Positions 25,201 to 37,074 of a DNA stretch of 64,000 nucleotides are shown here, one piece after another. Positions within the stretch are counted from its first letter, which is position 1, and each line of letters starts with the position of its first letter. Origin of the DNA: Nemania diffusa (lineage: Eukaryota; Ascomycota; Sordariomycetes; Xylariales; Xylariaceae); contig JBBPUQ010000002.1 of the NCBI GenBank assembly GCA_038501195.1, positions 1,178,001 through 1,242,000 on the forward strand, in the 5' to 3' direction. The translations under genes and the position numbers were made by a program. A model generated the notes under the pieces. The model was not told the origin of the DNA and ran no database searches. It saw only the letters and a program-made list of their open reading frames with translations.

Positions 25201-27478
25201 GTTGACTCTATCACCGTGTGTTATGTGTTAGCACATGGGATACCTAGGTTACGAGTTTGAGAAGGGCATAAAATGACATGAGCAAGGGTTAAATACATCA
25301 AATTATGCCTTCAATGCCGACTATTCAGGTATTCAACAGTCTTTTTCATCTTCTCAAAACCCCGAGTAAAAAAAAAAGGAGGGGTAAATACGGTATGTGC
25401 CATGGCAGGCAATATAGCGACTGGGGGGGCTGGTCTGGGTTAGGTACAATACTTATAGACTTACATATAACCACTTAAAAGACAACGTTAGGTACATACC
25501 TACATACCTCTCTAATATAGTAAGTACTGTACATCAAAGGCGAGTGATGGATGGGATGGAATCATGTGGCTAGGTAGTAGATAGAGTTTACTTACACTTA
25601 AAGTTTAAAGTACGCATAGGGGTCTCGACAGTGGGGTCCATGAGACCCTTTAGGTAGTTGTACTACCTATATAGATAGACTTCCTGCCTGCCCCATGTAC
25701 CCTCGGTTGTCTTCTCCTATACTTTTACTTAACCCAGGCATTTAAATCGTATAATAATACCCGTAATACACATCAAGGAAGTATTAAACTAAGGGTAAAT
25801 ACTATAATAGTTATGGCGGACCAGTATAGAATACAATTCTATACCGACCTAGCAGCGTCGGCTCGACAACTATCCCAAAGCTTCTGAACGTCTTCTGAAC
25901 TCTCCGCAATATAACCCCACACATGCTTAACTTGACAAGCGAGTGACTCGGTACGGACCGATACGTCCAGTCGTCATGGGCATCATAATAGTAATACCTA
26001 CAATACTTAACTACAAAACGGATGATACGAAACCGACAGCTCTGCTGCGGATGGAGAGACATGTCAATATTGGCGGTGCTCCGAAATTGGGAAATATAAA
26101 ATTTTATTGCAGCGTTGCTTATATGTAACAGTCAATGCTTGGTTGTTTGACCGAAGACAGGGCGGAAGATGTGGTGGTAGTGGAGGCTGTAGGCTGTAGG
26201 CACTCTGTACAGAATATGTATTGGCGATCCACAAATAGCAACCCCGTTGAAACGACGATTGGCCCAAAAAGAAATGGTAGTCCGGTCCCCTCCCGTCTCT
26301 CCCCCCCTTTGCCATTTCTGGACGGCCCCACCAGCGATGGCATCACAGTTGAACCAATGGTTGTCTTAGCCAGCCATCCAAACCAATTCAGCAAACACCA
26401 TTTTTTTAACTCGATCAATGCAACACCTTTCCGCATCTTGCCCCCCCGCCGCCCACTCATGGCTCAGAACCACGCCCTACTGCTTTCTGTCCAGATGACC
26501 CTGCAGCCCAAGTCGTACCAGTCCTGTCGCGGCATTACTGGCACACCCCATCAGCCCCTACATTTGCCTACGCAACATACATAAGCCCGGTACCTCCTCT
26601 TGTACCTGCTGTCCTATCATCTCGTCCTGTTCCGAGCTTTGTCGTATCTGTCCAACTAGTGCACTCTTCTCACTGCTGCATCTCGCATCTGCAGTGAAAG
26701 GGGGACTTTGACGAGTCGGTGTACATGTTACCTACCTAGGTATGCTGCTCATGCTGTAAGCCCGTCACGGTGCAGCATACAGAGTAGTACATGCCCATAC
26801 GTACATACTCATACACCCATACACCATACACCAAATACCAAAATACACCTATACACCAATACACTCAGACGCAGACGCAGACAGACAGACACGCTATACG
26901 CAGTACTTGCCTACCATCCATACATACATACACATCGGTAACCTCTCTCTGGTCGCCTGGTCGCGTGCAATTGAGAATCTCCTACCTCATTTGTTATACG
27001 AGAGTCCACCATAGCCTTACCCACTCCTCTCGTTTCCCTTCTTTGCATTAACGCGAGAGAAGGCCGGACAAAATAGCGAAGAAACAGTAATACCCACCAC
27101 CATAACTGAACACGTTCATTGTTGCCCTCTGCGTTGCAATTTTGGTCTGATTTAGTCTGGTCTGGTCTAGACTAGTCTAGTTTGTTGTTTCTCATGGTCT
27201 AATCGCTCTTTTTTTTTTACACGATCTTGGTCCATCTTGGAAACAATCCTCGACCGTCTAAGCGTCGTCGTCCACCCTATTGATGCGCGAACAGATTACG
27301 CGACGCGGATTGAGACGACGGGCTAACGACTTCTCTGTCTTCTCTACTTGATCGGACTAGTCCATATTTTTTGCTATATTCGTCTTCACACCACGCGCCG
27401 GACCCCTCGACGAAGGTGATACTGCAGCGTCCATGGTTTCCATACCCGCTATCAACTGGTCGAGCCTCATCTCTCAAA
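22240..27478. other. Five-kilobase gene-free region
   Basis: Frames on both strands are short and conflict with one another. The largest (26135-26584 plus) shows no domain and starts at a non-ATG codon. Stretches at 25440-25700 are dense in TACCTA/TAGGTA words. A simple-sequence tract of TACAC/CAGACG/CATA units occupies about 26790-26935. The last 400 bp are CT-rich and probably form the promoter and 5' UTR of the gene at 27479. No tRNA or inverted-repeat element was found. Confidence 0.55.
26790..26935. repeat. Imperfect simple-sequence tract
   Basis: Degenerate runs of CATAC, ACACC, CAGACG and CATACATA units follow one another without a fixed period. It is low-complexity DNA rather than a dispersed repeat, and it lies about 550-690 bp upstream of the large repeat protein gene. 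Confidence 0.5.
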
Positions 27479-30400
27479 ATGGCTGCCACCGCCGTTGCGA
27501 GCTTCGCCTGCGTAACTGGGACGACAAGTGAATCTGCCTGGCCGCCGGCCTTATCCTATACGACCCAAACGCCTCAGTGGACTGAGCTTGACTTGAACAC
27601 ACAGTTGGCACTTATCTCGCGGGAATGGGTCTTACAGAGGGCAAATGTGAGCAGTCTTGCAGTTGTTTGTATAGTCTGAAAACATCCACCATGCTACAAC
27701 ATTTTAGCTTCCACCAATTTCTAGGTGGATAGCGGCCTCGAGCTTGCAAAGCAGTAGTTGCGGATTGAGGCTGCCTACTATGTTCTCGTCTCTGATTAAC
27801 ATGCTGCCATTGTCCTCCCTAGGTTGGCTTAAACTTGAAGCTAATGTATATGCGAACTGTAATTAGGACTACAATCAATCGAACCAACTCCGCTACGATA
27901 CTATTCACAAGCCGTTAACGATACCCGACCCTACACCAAAACGATCGAAGCGATTACCCTTGCCCTGCGATGAGGAATTATTAGTATCTGAGGATTTAGT
28001 TGACCCTACCGGAGCTGACGAATGTGCACGGCAGCGGACTCCCAATCCCTCCAACGTGGACGGTTGTCCACCACCGCCAGATCCATCGCAACGACGGCCT
28101 CGCCAGAAAGATTGCCTATTGAGTCCATTAATCCCCGAATGGTACTGCGATTTCTCCTCCGAGGATGGATTTGTCCAGCATGCCAAGAAGAAGAAGAAGG
28201 GGGGATCTCAACCGTTACCCGTGAGTGCGCCGGAAAAGAAAGATGACGGCGGAGGTGGCGATGGTGGTGATGGTGGTGGTGGCGACCAGAATGGCGGTGA
28301 TGGTGAAACTGGAGGGAGCGGTGCAGGCAAGGGAGACGGAGACGGCAAAGACGACAAGAAGGAAGACAAGGGCGGCGCTGGTGACTCTAACCCCGATGAC
28401 GCCCTGGGGAGTACCACGGTCGTAAGTAAGAAGAAGAAGAAGGGCAAAGGCCAGGCCGAGGAGCCAGTCGATCTTCTGAGCACTGAAACCAAGTTTGATG
28501 CCTTTGATGATATCAAACTGGGTGATACCGGGCCGTCCCTAGACCTCAACTTTGGAAGCAATGTTGCAGGCACCAAGGCCAATTCGTTTAGTATGTGGGG
28601 ATCCAGCTGGAAAACCGGCCCATCTTTGAACTGGTCTGGAACCAAAACAGCTGACAAGACCGAAGATAAAGAGGAGAAGAAGGATGATGTAGAAACCCAA
28701 CCTTGGAGCCTCGACCGACCTAAACCCAAGAAGAAGACTAAAACCTCCTTTGGTTTCGGTGGTTTCGATGAGGACGAAGAGAAGGCCCAAGAACCCCTCA
28801 TCCCGGAAGACAAACCCGAGGAGAAGAAGGCCGACGACTTTGGCTTTGGTTTCGCCACCGCTGGGAAGAAAGATAAGAAGAAGAAAAAGAATAGCATCTG
28901 GGGGGAGGCCGAACCTGAGGAGGAGAAGAAAGACCCGCTCGTCGAAACTCAGGATATCGGATCTACCGCTCCTGACGATGGTTGGGGGGGGGCTTGGGGT
29001 GGCTCAACCAAGAAGCCCGCGAAGAAGGGCATGGCTTCATTCCTAGACCCAATCTCTGAACCTGAGAAGACAGAACAGGTGGATGATTTCTGGGGCGGCC
29101 TAAGCACGAAGAGTAATAAGAAGAAAACGATCGATGAAATGGCAGAGCCAGACCCCCCGGCGCCTGAACCTGCTAAAGAAGACTTGTGGGGAGGTAACGC
29201 ATGGGGAGCAACTAAAAAGGATAAAAAGAAGAAAGGCAAAGTTATCGAGCCTGAGCCTGAGCCTGTCAAGGAAGACAAGTCAAACGACGACGCCTTTTGG
29301 GACGCCTTGGGTGGTGGTTCTAAGAAGGTGTTCGAGGAAGAACCATTCAAGGAACCGGAGCCAGAACCGGAACCAGAGCCAGCACCCCCGCCTCCGCCTC
29401 CGCCGGTTGTTGAAGAAAAGAGTAGCGCTTGGAGTTTTTGGGGTGCTGCAAAAAAAACTACAAAAAAACTTGTAGATCCAACCCCCACAGCCGAAAATAG
29501 CGGCGAAGGTTGGCTCGCTTGGGGCAAGAAAGAGCCAAAGAATGGTAAGATGTCGACAACCCTAGACGAATTGGACATAGAACCTAAGTCCGAACTAGAA
29601 TCACCTTCAGTCACCGCACTCGGCGGAACTGGTAGTGGCGATGAGTTCTTGGACACATTTGGTACTAACAAGAGTAAGAAGAATGCTAACAGCAGTTTCA
29701 TCTCAGACCCAGTTGAAGAGCCCAAGACCGATGAAGCGGGATGGGGTTGGGGTAAGAAGATCTCACCTCCACCGGCGCCCTCACCGCCACCGGCACCAAC
29801 GCCTCCCCCCCTAGACATGGACAGTGCTGGCTTCGAAATGGACGCGAATGTATGGGACGACCCCCTCGGCGGGGGCGAGCAGGCGGATGCAGAAGCAGCA
29901 GCATTGGCTGCTGAAATTGCCGCTGAAGAGCAAGAGCTCTCGGAACTGACCACTAAGAGCCTGAAAAAGAAACTGAACAGGAAAGATCAGAAGCGGTTTG
30001 ATGAGCTAATGAATAACGTAAACCGCCGAGCCGAGGAGGCCAGCGCCAAGGAAGCCGAGGAGCAATCACGGCTGGAGGCGGAGGCTGCCGCCGAAGCGCT
30101 GAAGGCCGAAGAGGAAGCTGCTGCTGAAGCGCTCAGGGTCGAAATTGAGGCGGAGGAGACAGAACTCGAGGCGCTCAACGCTAAGTTCAAGAAGAGGAGG
30201 AAGCTTTCTAAAAAGGATCAAGAACGACATGACGAGCTTACTGAAAGAATGAATGCTCGTGCTGCTGCCGTAGAAGCCGACACGGCAGCTAATGCAGACG
30301 CACAAGCCGCGATCGAGGCCGAACAGGCTGCACGTGAAGCTGAAGAACAGGCAGCTCGAGAAGCCCAAGAAGCCGAAGAGGCGGCGGCACGCGAAGCTGA

Positions 30401-33400
30401 AGAACAAGCACAGGCTGCGCGAGAAGCTGAGGAGAAAGCTGCCCGTGCAGCAGAGGAAGAAGCAGCAGCAGAAGAAGCGGAACTAGAAGCACTCCAAGCA
30501 GCAAAGGTTAAAAAGAAGAAGTTGCTTAAGAAAGAGCAAAGGCGATTGGATGAGCTGACTGAGAAGATCAACGCCCGTGCCGCTGCTGCTTCCAAGGGTG
30601 ACGTCGCATCCGACAATGGAGATGCACAAGCTGCAATCGAAGCGGCAGAGCAGGCCGCACGCGAGGCTGAAGAGCAGGCCGCCCGTGAGGCGGAAGAGCA
30701 AGCCGCCCGTGAGGCGGAAGAGAAAGCCGCTCGTGAAGCCGAGGAGCAAGCTGCCCGTGAAGCCGAAGAGCAAGCACTAGCGGCACGTAAAGCAGAAAGA
30801 CGAGCCGCTCGTGAAGCTAAAGAGCGAGCCGCCCGTGAAGCCGAAGAGCTAGCCAATCGTGAAGCAGAAGCAGAAGCCGCTCGCGAGGCTGAAGAGCAGG
30901 AGGCACGTGAAGCTGAGGAACAGGCCGCTCGCGAAGCTGAAGAGTTGGCGGCACGTAAAGCGGACAAACGAGCGGCACGTGAAGCCAGAGAGGCAGCAGC
31001 AGAGGAAGCAGAACTAGAAGCACTTCAAGCGAAAGCCAAAAAGAAAAAGCTAGGTAAAAAAGATCAGAAACGATTCGATGAACTGACCGAGAAAATCAAC
31101 GCTCGTGCAGGTCCTGAAGATGCGGATGAAGCAAATACACAAGCTGCCGCCGAGGAGCAAGCAGCACGCGAGGCCGAAGAGCTAGCCGCACGTGAAGAGG
31201 AAGAACAGGCTGCTCGAGACGCAGCAGAGTTGGCCGCCCTCGAGGCGGAGGAGCTAGAAGCTGCCGAACAAACCGGCCACGAGGCTGAAGATGAAGATCA
31301 AACTGCACGCGAAGAGGAGGAAGCCGCAGAGGACGAAGAGTTTGAACTCTTAACCGCGAAATCCAAAAAAAAGAAGAAATTCACCAAAAAGGATCAAGAG
31401 CGACTCGACGAGCTTACCGAGAAGATCAATGCCCGTACCGCTGCCCCTCCTACTCCTCCGCCTGCTCCTGCTACTACTACCCCTATTTCTGCTATTCTAG
31501 AAGCGGAACGTACGGCTGCTCAGGCTGTGATTGGAGCAGCTTGGCAGGCCGCGCGAGAAGCGGAAGAAGCTGCTAATCGAGAGGCCGAAGCAAAAGCGGC
31601 GCGCGAAGCAGAAGAGCAAGCCGCACGTGAAGCAGAAGAGGCCGCCCAGGCTGCACGTGAAGCAGAGGAGGCGGCGCGAGCCGCACGCAAGGCTGAAAAA
31701 AGGGCTGAGCGTGAGCGAAAAGCGGCTGAGGCGGCCGAGGCAGCCGAGGCAGCTGCGGCTAAGAAGAAGGCAAAGAAGAGCTCCAAATCCGAGGACAAGA
31801 AATCTAAATCTAGTAGCAAGGAAAAGAAGAAGGATAGCAGTGACGGTTTAGATCTTGACAATGTGAAGAACGACGACGACGATCTCAATATTGATAATGT
31901 GAAGAAAGACGACGACGATATCTTTAATCTTGATAATGTGGATCTAACAGCCGAACAGGCTGACGAGATCCTCGCAGAGTTACCGCCGCCAAAGAAGCCC
32001 AAAAGCTCGGACGCTTTCTCATTCTGGGGTGCCAGGTCCACTCCGAAAGCCTCATCTCCTGAAGTGCAACACTCAGCAACGGATGAGATCCCAATTGATG
32101 GATCAGCCAAGTCTCTAGAAGATTCCACTGCAGAAGATGCCACCGCAGACGACGCTGCGCCTCCTACTTTCTTCAAGGCCATCATCGACGACTGGATGCC
32201 AGGGAAAAGGGCTAAAGGAAATAAACTCGCCGAGACGCTCAAGAAGTTTGAGCCCGAAAGACAAGATGACCTGATCGACGTGCTCCCTGAAGGATCATCG
32301 TCGCGAAGTCCACCATCTCAGCCTAAGACGCCTGAAAGGGACGATGACTTCCTTCCCGGCAGCTTCCCAATGGACGAAGACCAAGTTCACGGCGACAATA
32401 CTAGAGGGGTAGACAAGCTTGATTATATTCCCGGCATGACACTTGCAGAACGGAAGTCTAAGTCGAAGTCGAAGAAAAAGGTATCAAGAAACAATGATAA
32501 CCTTGACGATGAGGACGAAATTGTCGAAATCATTGATCTTGCACCACCTATAGAAAAGAAGTCGAAGAAGAGCAAGAAGAGTAAGGCAAGGGATAATGCT
32601 CTTCCTCCCGTGCCACCCGCCGTACCGCCTCCACCGCCTGCGGTACCCGAAGCGCCCCCGGCACCCCCGGCACCCCTGTCGCCTCCATCGCCCCCTGATG
32701 AGCCCAGATCCTCTAAAAAAGAACGAACCAAGATTAGTCGTGATGGTGGTGCGTCATGGGGCGCGTGGTCCGCCGCGGCCACACCCCAGAAGGAAGAGAG
32801 GAAGTCACCAAAGTCTAGATCCGAAGCTAAAAGACCAAAGAAGGATAGAGAAGAGAAAGCGCCTTCTAGAGGTTCAGGCTCGGATAAAGCGGAGCGACAA
32901 GAGCGACAGGATCTAAAGGCTGCGCCGAATTTTGGACCGCGCACAAACAGCCTTTTCCAAAGCACCCCTCCTCTCTCCCGCTCCATGTCAACACGTGACA
33001 AGCGCTTGGGCAAGTCCAGCTCACGACGCCACTCCTTTGAGATGAGTGGTGGACTTGTATCGCCTCCACCTGAAGAGATGCCTGAGCCGACCCCGAAGGC
33101 GGCACGGGTTTTAGGGATGGATAAGAGCCGCAGCCGGCGGACCTCGAGGATGCGCGATGACCCAGAGGACGACGACATTGTCATGGTCGAACCCCGCGAT
33201 CTTGCATCAAGCCCTGACAAGTCGGCACGCAGGCGATCCAAGGTAAAAAGGCATCAATATGACTCAAGCTCTAGTCTCGCTGACTCGAAACAGGCGAAAC
33301 CAGACGATGATGTTCCTATGGGGAATGCAAGAGGCTATGCTGACGTACCGCCCATGAGGCGATCCAATTCTAGCGCCAAGAAAGGTATATCCGGCCTTTT

Positions 33401-34430
33401 TGGTGGTCTTATGTCCTCGACTCCTCGTTCCGAACTCCGCGCCGAGCCTCGCTCTGAACCCCGCCCGGAGCCCCGCCGCCGAAGCACATACCATGCGACA
33501 GAGGATGAGGGGAGACCTGATAAGAGGGCAAGGCGTACGCGAGGAATGAGTAACATGGAGCCGGAAATGGACCCTGATCGTGAAGCTCGGCGTGCCGCTC
33601 GCCGAGCGATGAGAGAACAAGAAAAGGTAGAAGAGGCTCGGCACGCGAAAGACGCTCGCCGTGAGAGGCGCAGGCGTCAGGAAGAAGAGGAGGAAGACGC
33701 ACGTCGGCAAGAAGAGCGAGAAGCTCGACGGGCAGAGCGTAGGGCCGCGCGAGAGCGTGAGGCCCAACGACTCGCGAACCAGGAAGCTGAAGCCAGAGAG
33801 GCCGAGAAATCAGAACGCCGCCGCCGCAGGTCTGAGAGAGAAGCCGCCGCTGCTGAGGAAGCAGAGGCCGAAGCTCGTCGAGCTGCCCGAGCCGAGCGAC
33901 GACGTATGCGACACGCGGAGGGGTTCGAAGACGAGGATGAGCGACGACGAAGACGCGACTCTAGACGGACTGAAAAAGCGCCCCGCGATCGATCTGTGCC
34001 TAGAGATAATTACGTGTATCCCCGAGAAAGGTCTTCTAGGCACACAGACGACGAACGTGGCAAGAAAAGGACGCCAACCTGGCCACACTCAGGTACGAGC
34101 TCTTGGGTAAAGGAGCATTCAGATGCGGGACCGCCCCCAGACGATGGACGAGCGACGGATGTTCGTCCGACCACAGATGACGAGGAAGCCCGGCGAGCAG
34201 CTCGTCGAGCTGCCCGTCGACGAGAGAGATACGGCGACGCGGAAAGGGACGGCGAATATGAGGATGACCAGCGGCGAAGGCGTGCACGACGCGAAGAGCG
34301 CGAGCGCCGAGAACGTCGGGTGGGCGGGTCTGATGGTAGCGGAGACAAGGCCCAGCGGGAGCGCGAAGCAGCGGTATTCATGGATACAACACCCCGAAGT
34401 AGCTGGTGGAGGAAGCTGACAGGATCATGA
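27479..34430 (+). CDS. 2243-aa charged repeat protein, unknown function
   Basis: Exon 1 (27479-27646) and exon 2 (27867-34430) join in phase 0 over a 220-nt intron. The N terminus (MAATAVASFACVTGTT...) is the only ordinary-looking part. Next comes a Gly/Asp/Lys-rich linker (28200-28480), then about a dozen Trp-centred motifs followed by Lys runs (for example GGAWGGSTKK, AWSFWGAAKK, GWGWGKK, FSFWGAR). Five copies of a ~39-residue Lys-rich helical module ending DELTEKINAR sit at about 29925, 30153, 30472, 31000 and 31330, separated by long AREAEEQA heptad-like arrays predicted to form single helix or coiled coil. Pro-rich segments follow, then an Arg/Glu-rich C terminus with several basic NLS-like stretches and the ending SSWWRKLTGS. 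There is no enzyme domain, signal peptide or membrane segment. A scaffold or nuclear/cytoskeletal role is a guess. Confidence 0.85.
29925..31446 (+). repeat. Five coding repeats of a ~39-codon module
   Basis: Within the large gene, segments starting near 29925, 30153, 30472, 31000 and 31330 encode the same pattern: an acidic start (EEAELEAL), a K-rich centre (KKKKL-KKDQ) and the end RxDELTEKINAR. Copies differ at many positions, so they are old or under protein-level selection. The intervening DNA encodes REAEEQAA arrays of variable length. Confidence 0.8.
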
Positions 34431-35595
34431 GAGCACCCGACATAATCTCCTGAGCCATAAGAGGATTTGGCTGTCCAAACTATAGAGGATATGCTTGGCG
34501 GGACTGGGCTGCATATACATATATACCCTCTCAGCCTATCTCAATAATGCACTTGTATGGGGACCCCAGATTAGGTGCACCTGGGGATATGTGGTGATCT
34601 GTTGGCGAGTTTGTGGTATAGGCTTCTCTAGTGTGGCCAGAGCGATAATGGGAAAGATGAAGGGGGGAATATGGTAGATGTTCTGGAAGTGCGTATAGAC
34701 AGTGGGCGATAAATGCCTTGTACCAAGTAATGCCGTTATGTTGTAAGTTATACCCCTTGAAAATCAGCAATGAAAACAATAAATAGACAAATTGGACTAT
34801 CTTTATTTTTCTACTCTGCTTCTTTTAATGTTGTAATACAATTTCTACAAATAGCTCTAGCCGATCTCCATCTTATGCTCAAGTAGTTGTCGTATACCTA
34901 CATCTGTAACATGACCTGCCAAAATGCGTTGTATGTGATATCAGCCAGTAGATAATGCTTTTCGGACGCAGGTAACCGCACGCACACCCACCACTACACA
35001 TAGAGCACTGGTCTATAGTCTCTGACTTATGGCAACAATAAATATTATAATTTTCACAAATATTTAGTATGATTAAGGGTTACGTGCTGTAGTTCTTACC
35101 TGAAGTGTGCCAGACGGGTTGCGAGCAAAAGCATATATAGTTGTTAGCCTCACACATAGACGCGGTAACTAGGACTTACAAGGACTACCATCTAACACGC
35201 CTACCTAATTTTCCTTGGGCATAGCTTTCCTTTCCAAGCTGCCCACGGCTTCATGCATCTTGGAGGATTTTAGCTGCATACGCCATGTAGGCTGCCTCTC
35301 TCAAGTTGTGAGGGAGGTACATTGCACATGTACTTAGGAGCAGCTCCCTTATCCAGAATAGTACCTATTAACTTATGAAACAGGCACAGCTGCCTTATAT
35401 GACGTTTGTTTGCCTGCCTGTGAATCAACAGTACATTGGAACTTCAGGCAGGCAGGTACTCCCGTACCTCGCTCCCTGCACGTGCTTCTGCGTGCTGCGT
35501 AGCGACCAACGAGTCAGAGCAAACAACCGAGGCAACCTCGATGGCAGGTTAATAGATATCAATAGACCGAGACATCTCATAACACACACGTAATG
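34431..35595. other. Intergenic 3' of the large gene
   Basis: Short frames only. No element was recognised apart from the tRNA gene that follows. Confidence 0.5.
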
Positions 35596-35683
35596 GCTCC
35601 GGTAGAGTAGTAGTTAACTCATTTCCCTCCCATTCTCTATGGCAAGGAAGGAAAAGACCCGGGTGCAAATCCCGGCCGGTGCA
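35596..35683 (+). tRNA. tRNA-Gly(CCC) with 16-nt intron, diverged loops
   Basis: A full cloverleaf can be drawn. The acceptor GCTCCGG pairs with CCGGTGC except for one T-T mismatch at 3-70. The D stem GAGT/ACTC is perfect, as is the anticodon stem TTTCC/GGAAA around loop CTCCCA, and the T stem CCGGG/CCCGG is perfect. The variable loop is AGAC and the discriminator is A. A 16-nt intron sits at the canonical 37/38 site. A T-run Pol III terminator begins 5-6 nt after the 3' end. Unusual points are D-loop A18 instead of G18 and T-loop TGC instead of TTC (B box altered). These raise the possibility of a pseudogene despite the intact stems. Confidence 0.75.
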
Positions 35684-36443
35684 ATTCTTTTTTCGTTTTT
35701 TCCCCTTTATTTCTTTACATTTACTACTTCTCTTGCTTATGACTAGCTTTCTACTTGAATATTTATTTTGCACATTCTCTGCTTCTATATAATAACTAGA
35801 TAAATATCTTGCCATTTTTAGCCCATCTTAAATAAGTGAAAGTTGGTTGTGCTAGTGAATTTGGTGTGTTGCCTACCGTTTGACGGCCAACACTTCACGA
35901 TTTTGATTTTTAGTGTTGAGATCTTTCTTTGAATTCCTTTCATCATCGCCACTCCTTTCATAAGTTAATCAATCATTACTTAATATAATTGGGATATAAT
36001 ATTTTATAGGTATTCTGCATCACAGTGCTAGAGCTCGAATTTTTCAACTACTGACTTACCCCTTTTCACGTCTTACTATTCTTAGCCCGTGACACAAAGG
36101 ACAAGCCTAAGAAAGCCAAGGTCTAATAACATAAACGTACTCAGTAGCTAGGTTATTTTATACCCTTTGATAAGAATCTCGGTTCTTTCTCTACTCCAAA
36201 AGAGCACTAATCGTATTTATATGCTTAAACAATGCAATGTCAAAGGCGAGATGCTAACACAAAGCAGGTGCAGGCTAGTTATTTGAGCTATAGTATAAAT
36301 CAAATATGATGCTAATATTCATATAAATAGATATGAGCCCATCCCAGGATATTCAAGATGGTCTTTAGAAGATCCTATGCAAATCTGCGACAGTAGAATT
36401 AAGATTTAAAATAAGCAGCGAATCTCTACGTCACAAACAAAAC
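35684..36443. other. Intergenic, nothing further recognised
   Basis: An AT-richer stretch between the tRNA gene and the small Cys-rich ORF. No ORF or repeat is supported. Confidence 0.5.
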
Positions 36444-36638
36444 ATGTGCTACTCAGAAAATAAACGGTTCGCCTGCCAATTATGTGGCACCACTACATCA
36501 ACCCAAAATGGCATCAAGCATAAGTGCTTCGACGTGATGAAGTCGAACAAATCGTTCGGCAAGTGTGGGCGCAAGGACGGACCCTACGATACATTAGTTA
36601 AAGAAGGATTGTGTAGGACGTGTAGGAGATGTTTGTAA
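36444..36638 (+). CDS. Small Cys-rich hypothetical protein (possible Zn-binding)
   Basis: A single ATG-initiated 64-codon frame encodes CQLC, HKC, FGKCG and a C-terminal CRTCRRC, with eight cysteines and one histidine in all. The paired C-x2-C spacing at both ends looks like a zinc-ligand arrangement rather than a secreted disulfide protein, and there is no signal peptide. I recall that ascomycete genomes contain many short unnamed proteins of this design, but I recognise no specific family. There is no intron and no obvious partner; the surroundings are gene-free. It could be a chance ORF, although the cysteine density is unusual for random sequence. Confidence 0.45.
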   Translation: MCYSENKRFACQLCGTTTSTQNGIKHKCFDVMKSNKSFGKCGRKDGPYDTLVKEGLCRTCRRCL

Positions 36639-37074
36639 AGGGAAAATTGACGTGTGATGGAATAAGTGTGATAGATAATCAAGTCTATGAGGTTGTAATC
36701 AATAATATATAAGGTTGCGGTAGCGAATGAGTCTTTTGTGATGTGTTCTGTCGTAGGAATCCATTTTCATTATCGTCTCTCGTCTTATGTACACAGAATA
36801 CTATGCTAATTAAATCTATTCTTTCTGCAACCAGGGCCTTCAGTAGAGATCGCGATTTGTGAAGTTGATTTTGATCATCGATATCTGAATTAGACTTGAT
36901 GTAGTTCTAGTAAATCTAAGTCTGGAAGATAAAGAGAATCCGTGATTCAACTAATAACACAACATTTGTCACTCCACACTTTCTTCCGCTAATTAATAGG
37001 TAATATTATTTATACACTTGTAGCAATGTACCACATCTTCAGTCCCAACATATATACAACCATCTAACAACCCC
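36639..37074. other. Intergenic, nothing recognised
   Basis: AT-richer sequence between the small plus-strand ORF and the 3' end of the oxidoreductase gene. Confidence 0.5.

Noticed and set aside
26135..26584. 149-codon plus-strand frame
   Set aside because: Non-ATG start, no domain, and lies in likely upstream DNA of the large gene.
30218..30967. Ser/Ala-rich minus-strand frame of 249 codons, with 29-33 kb companions
   Set aside because: Mirror image of the Glu/Ala repeat codons of the 2243-residue gene.
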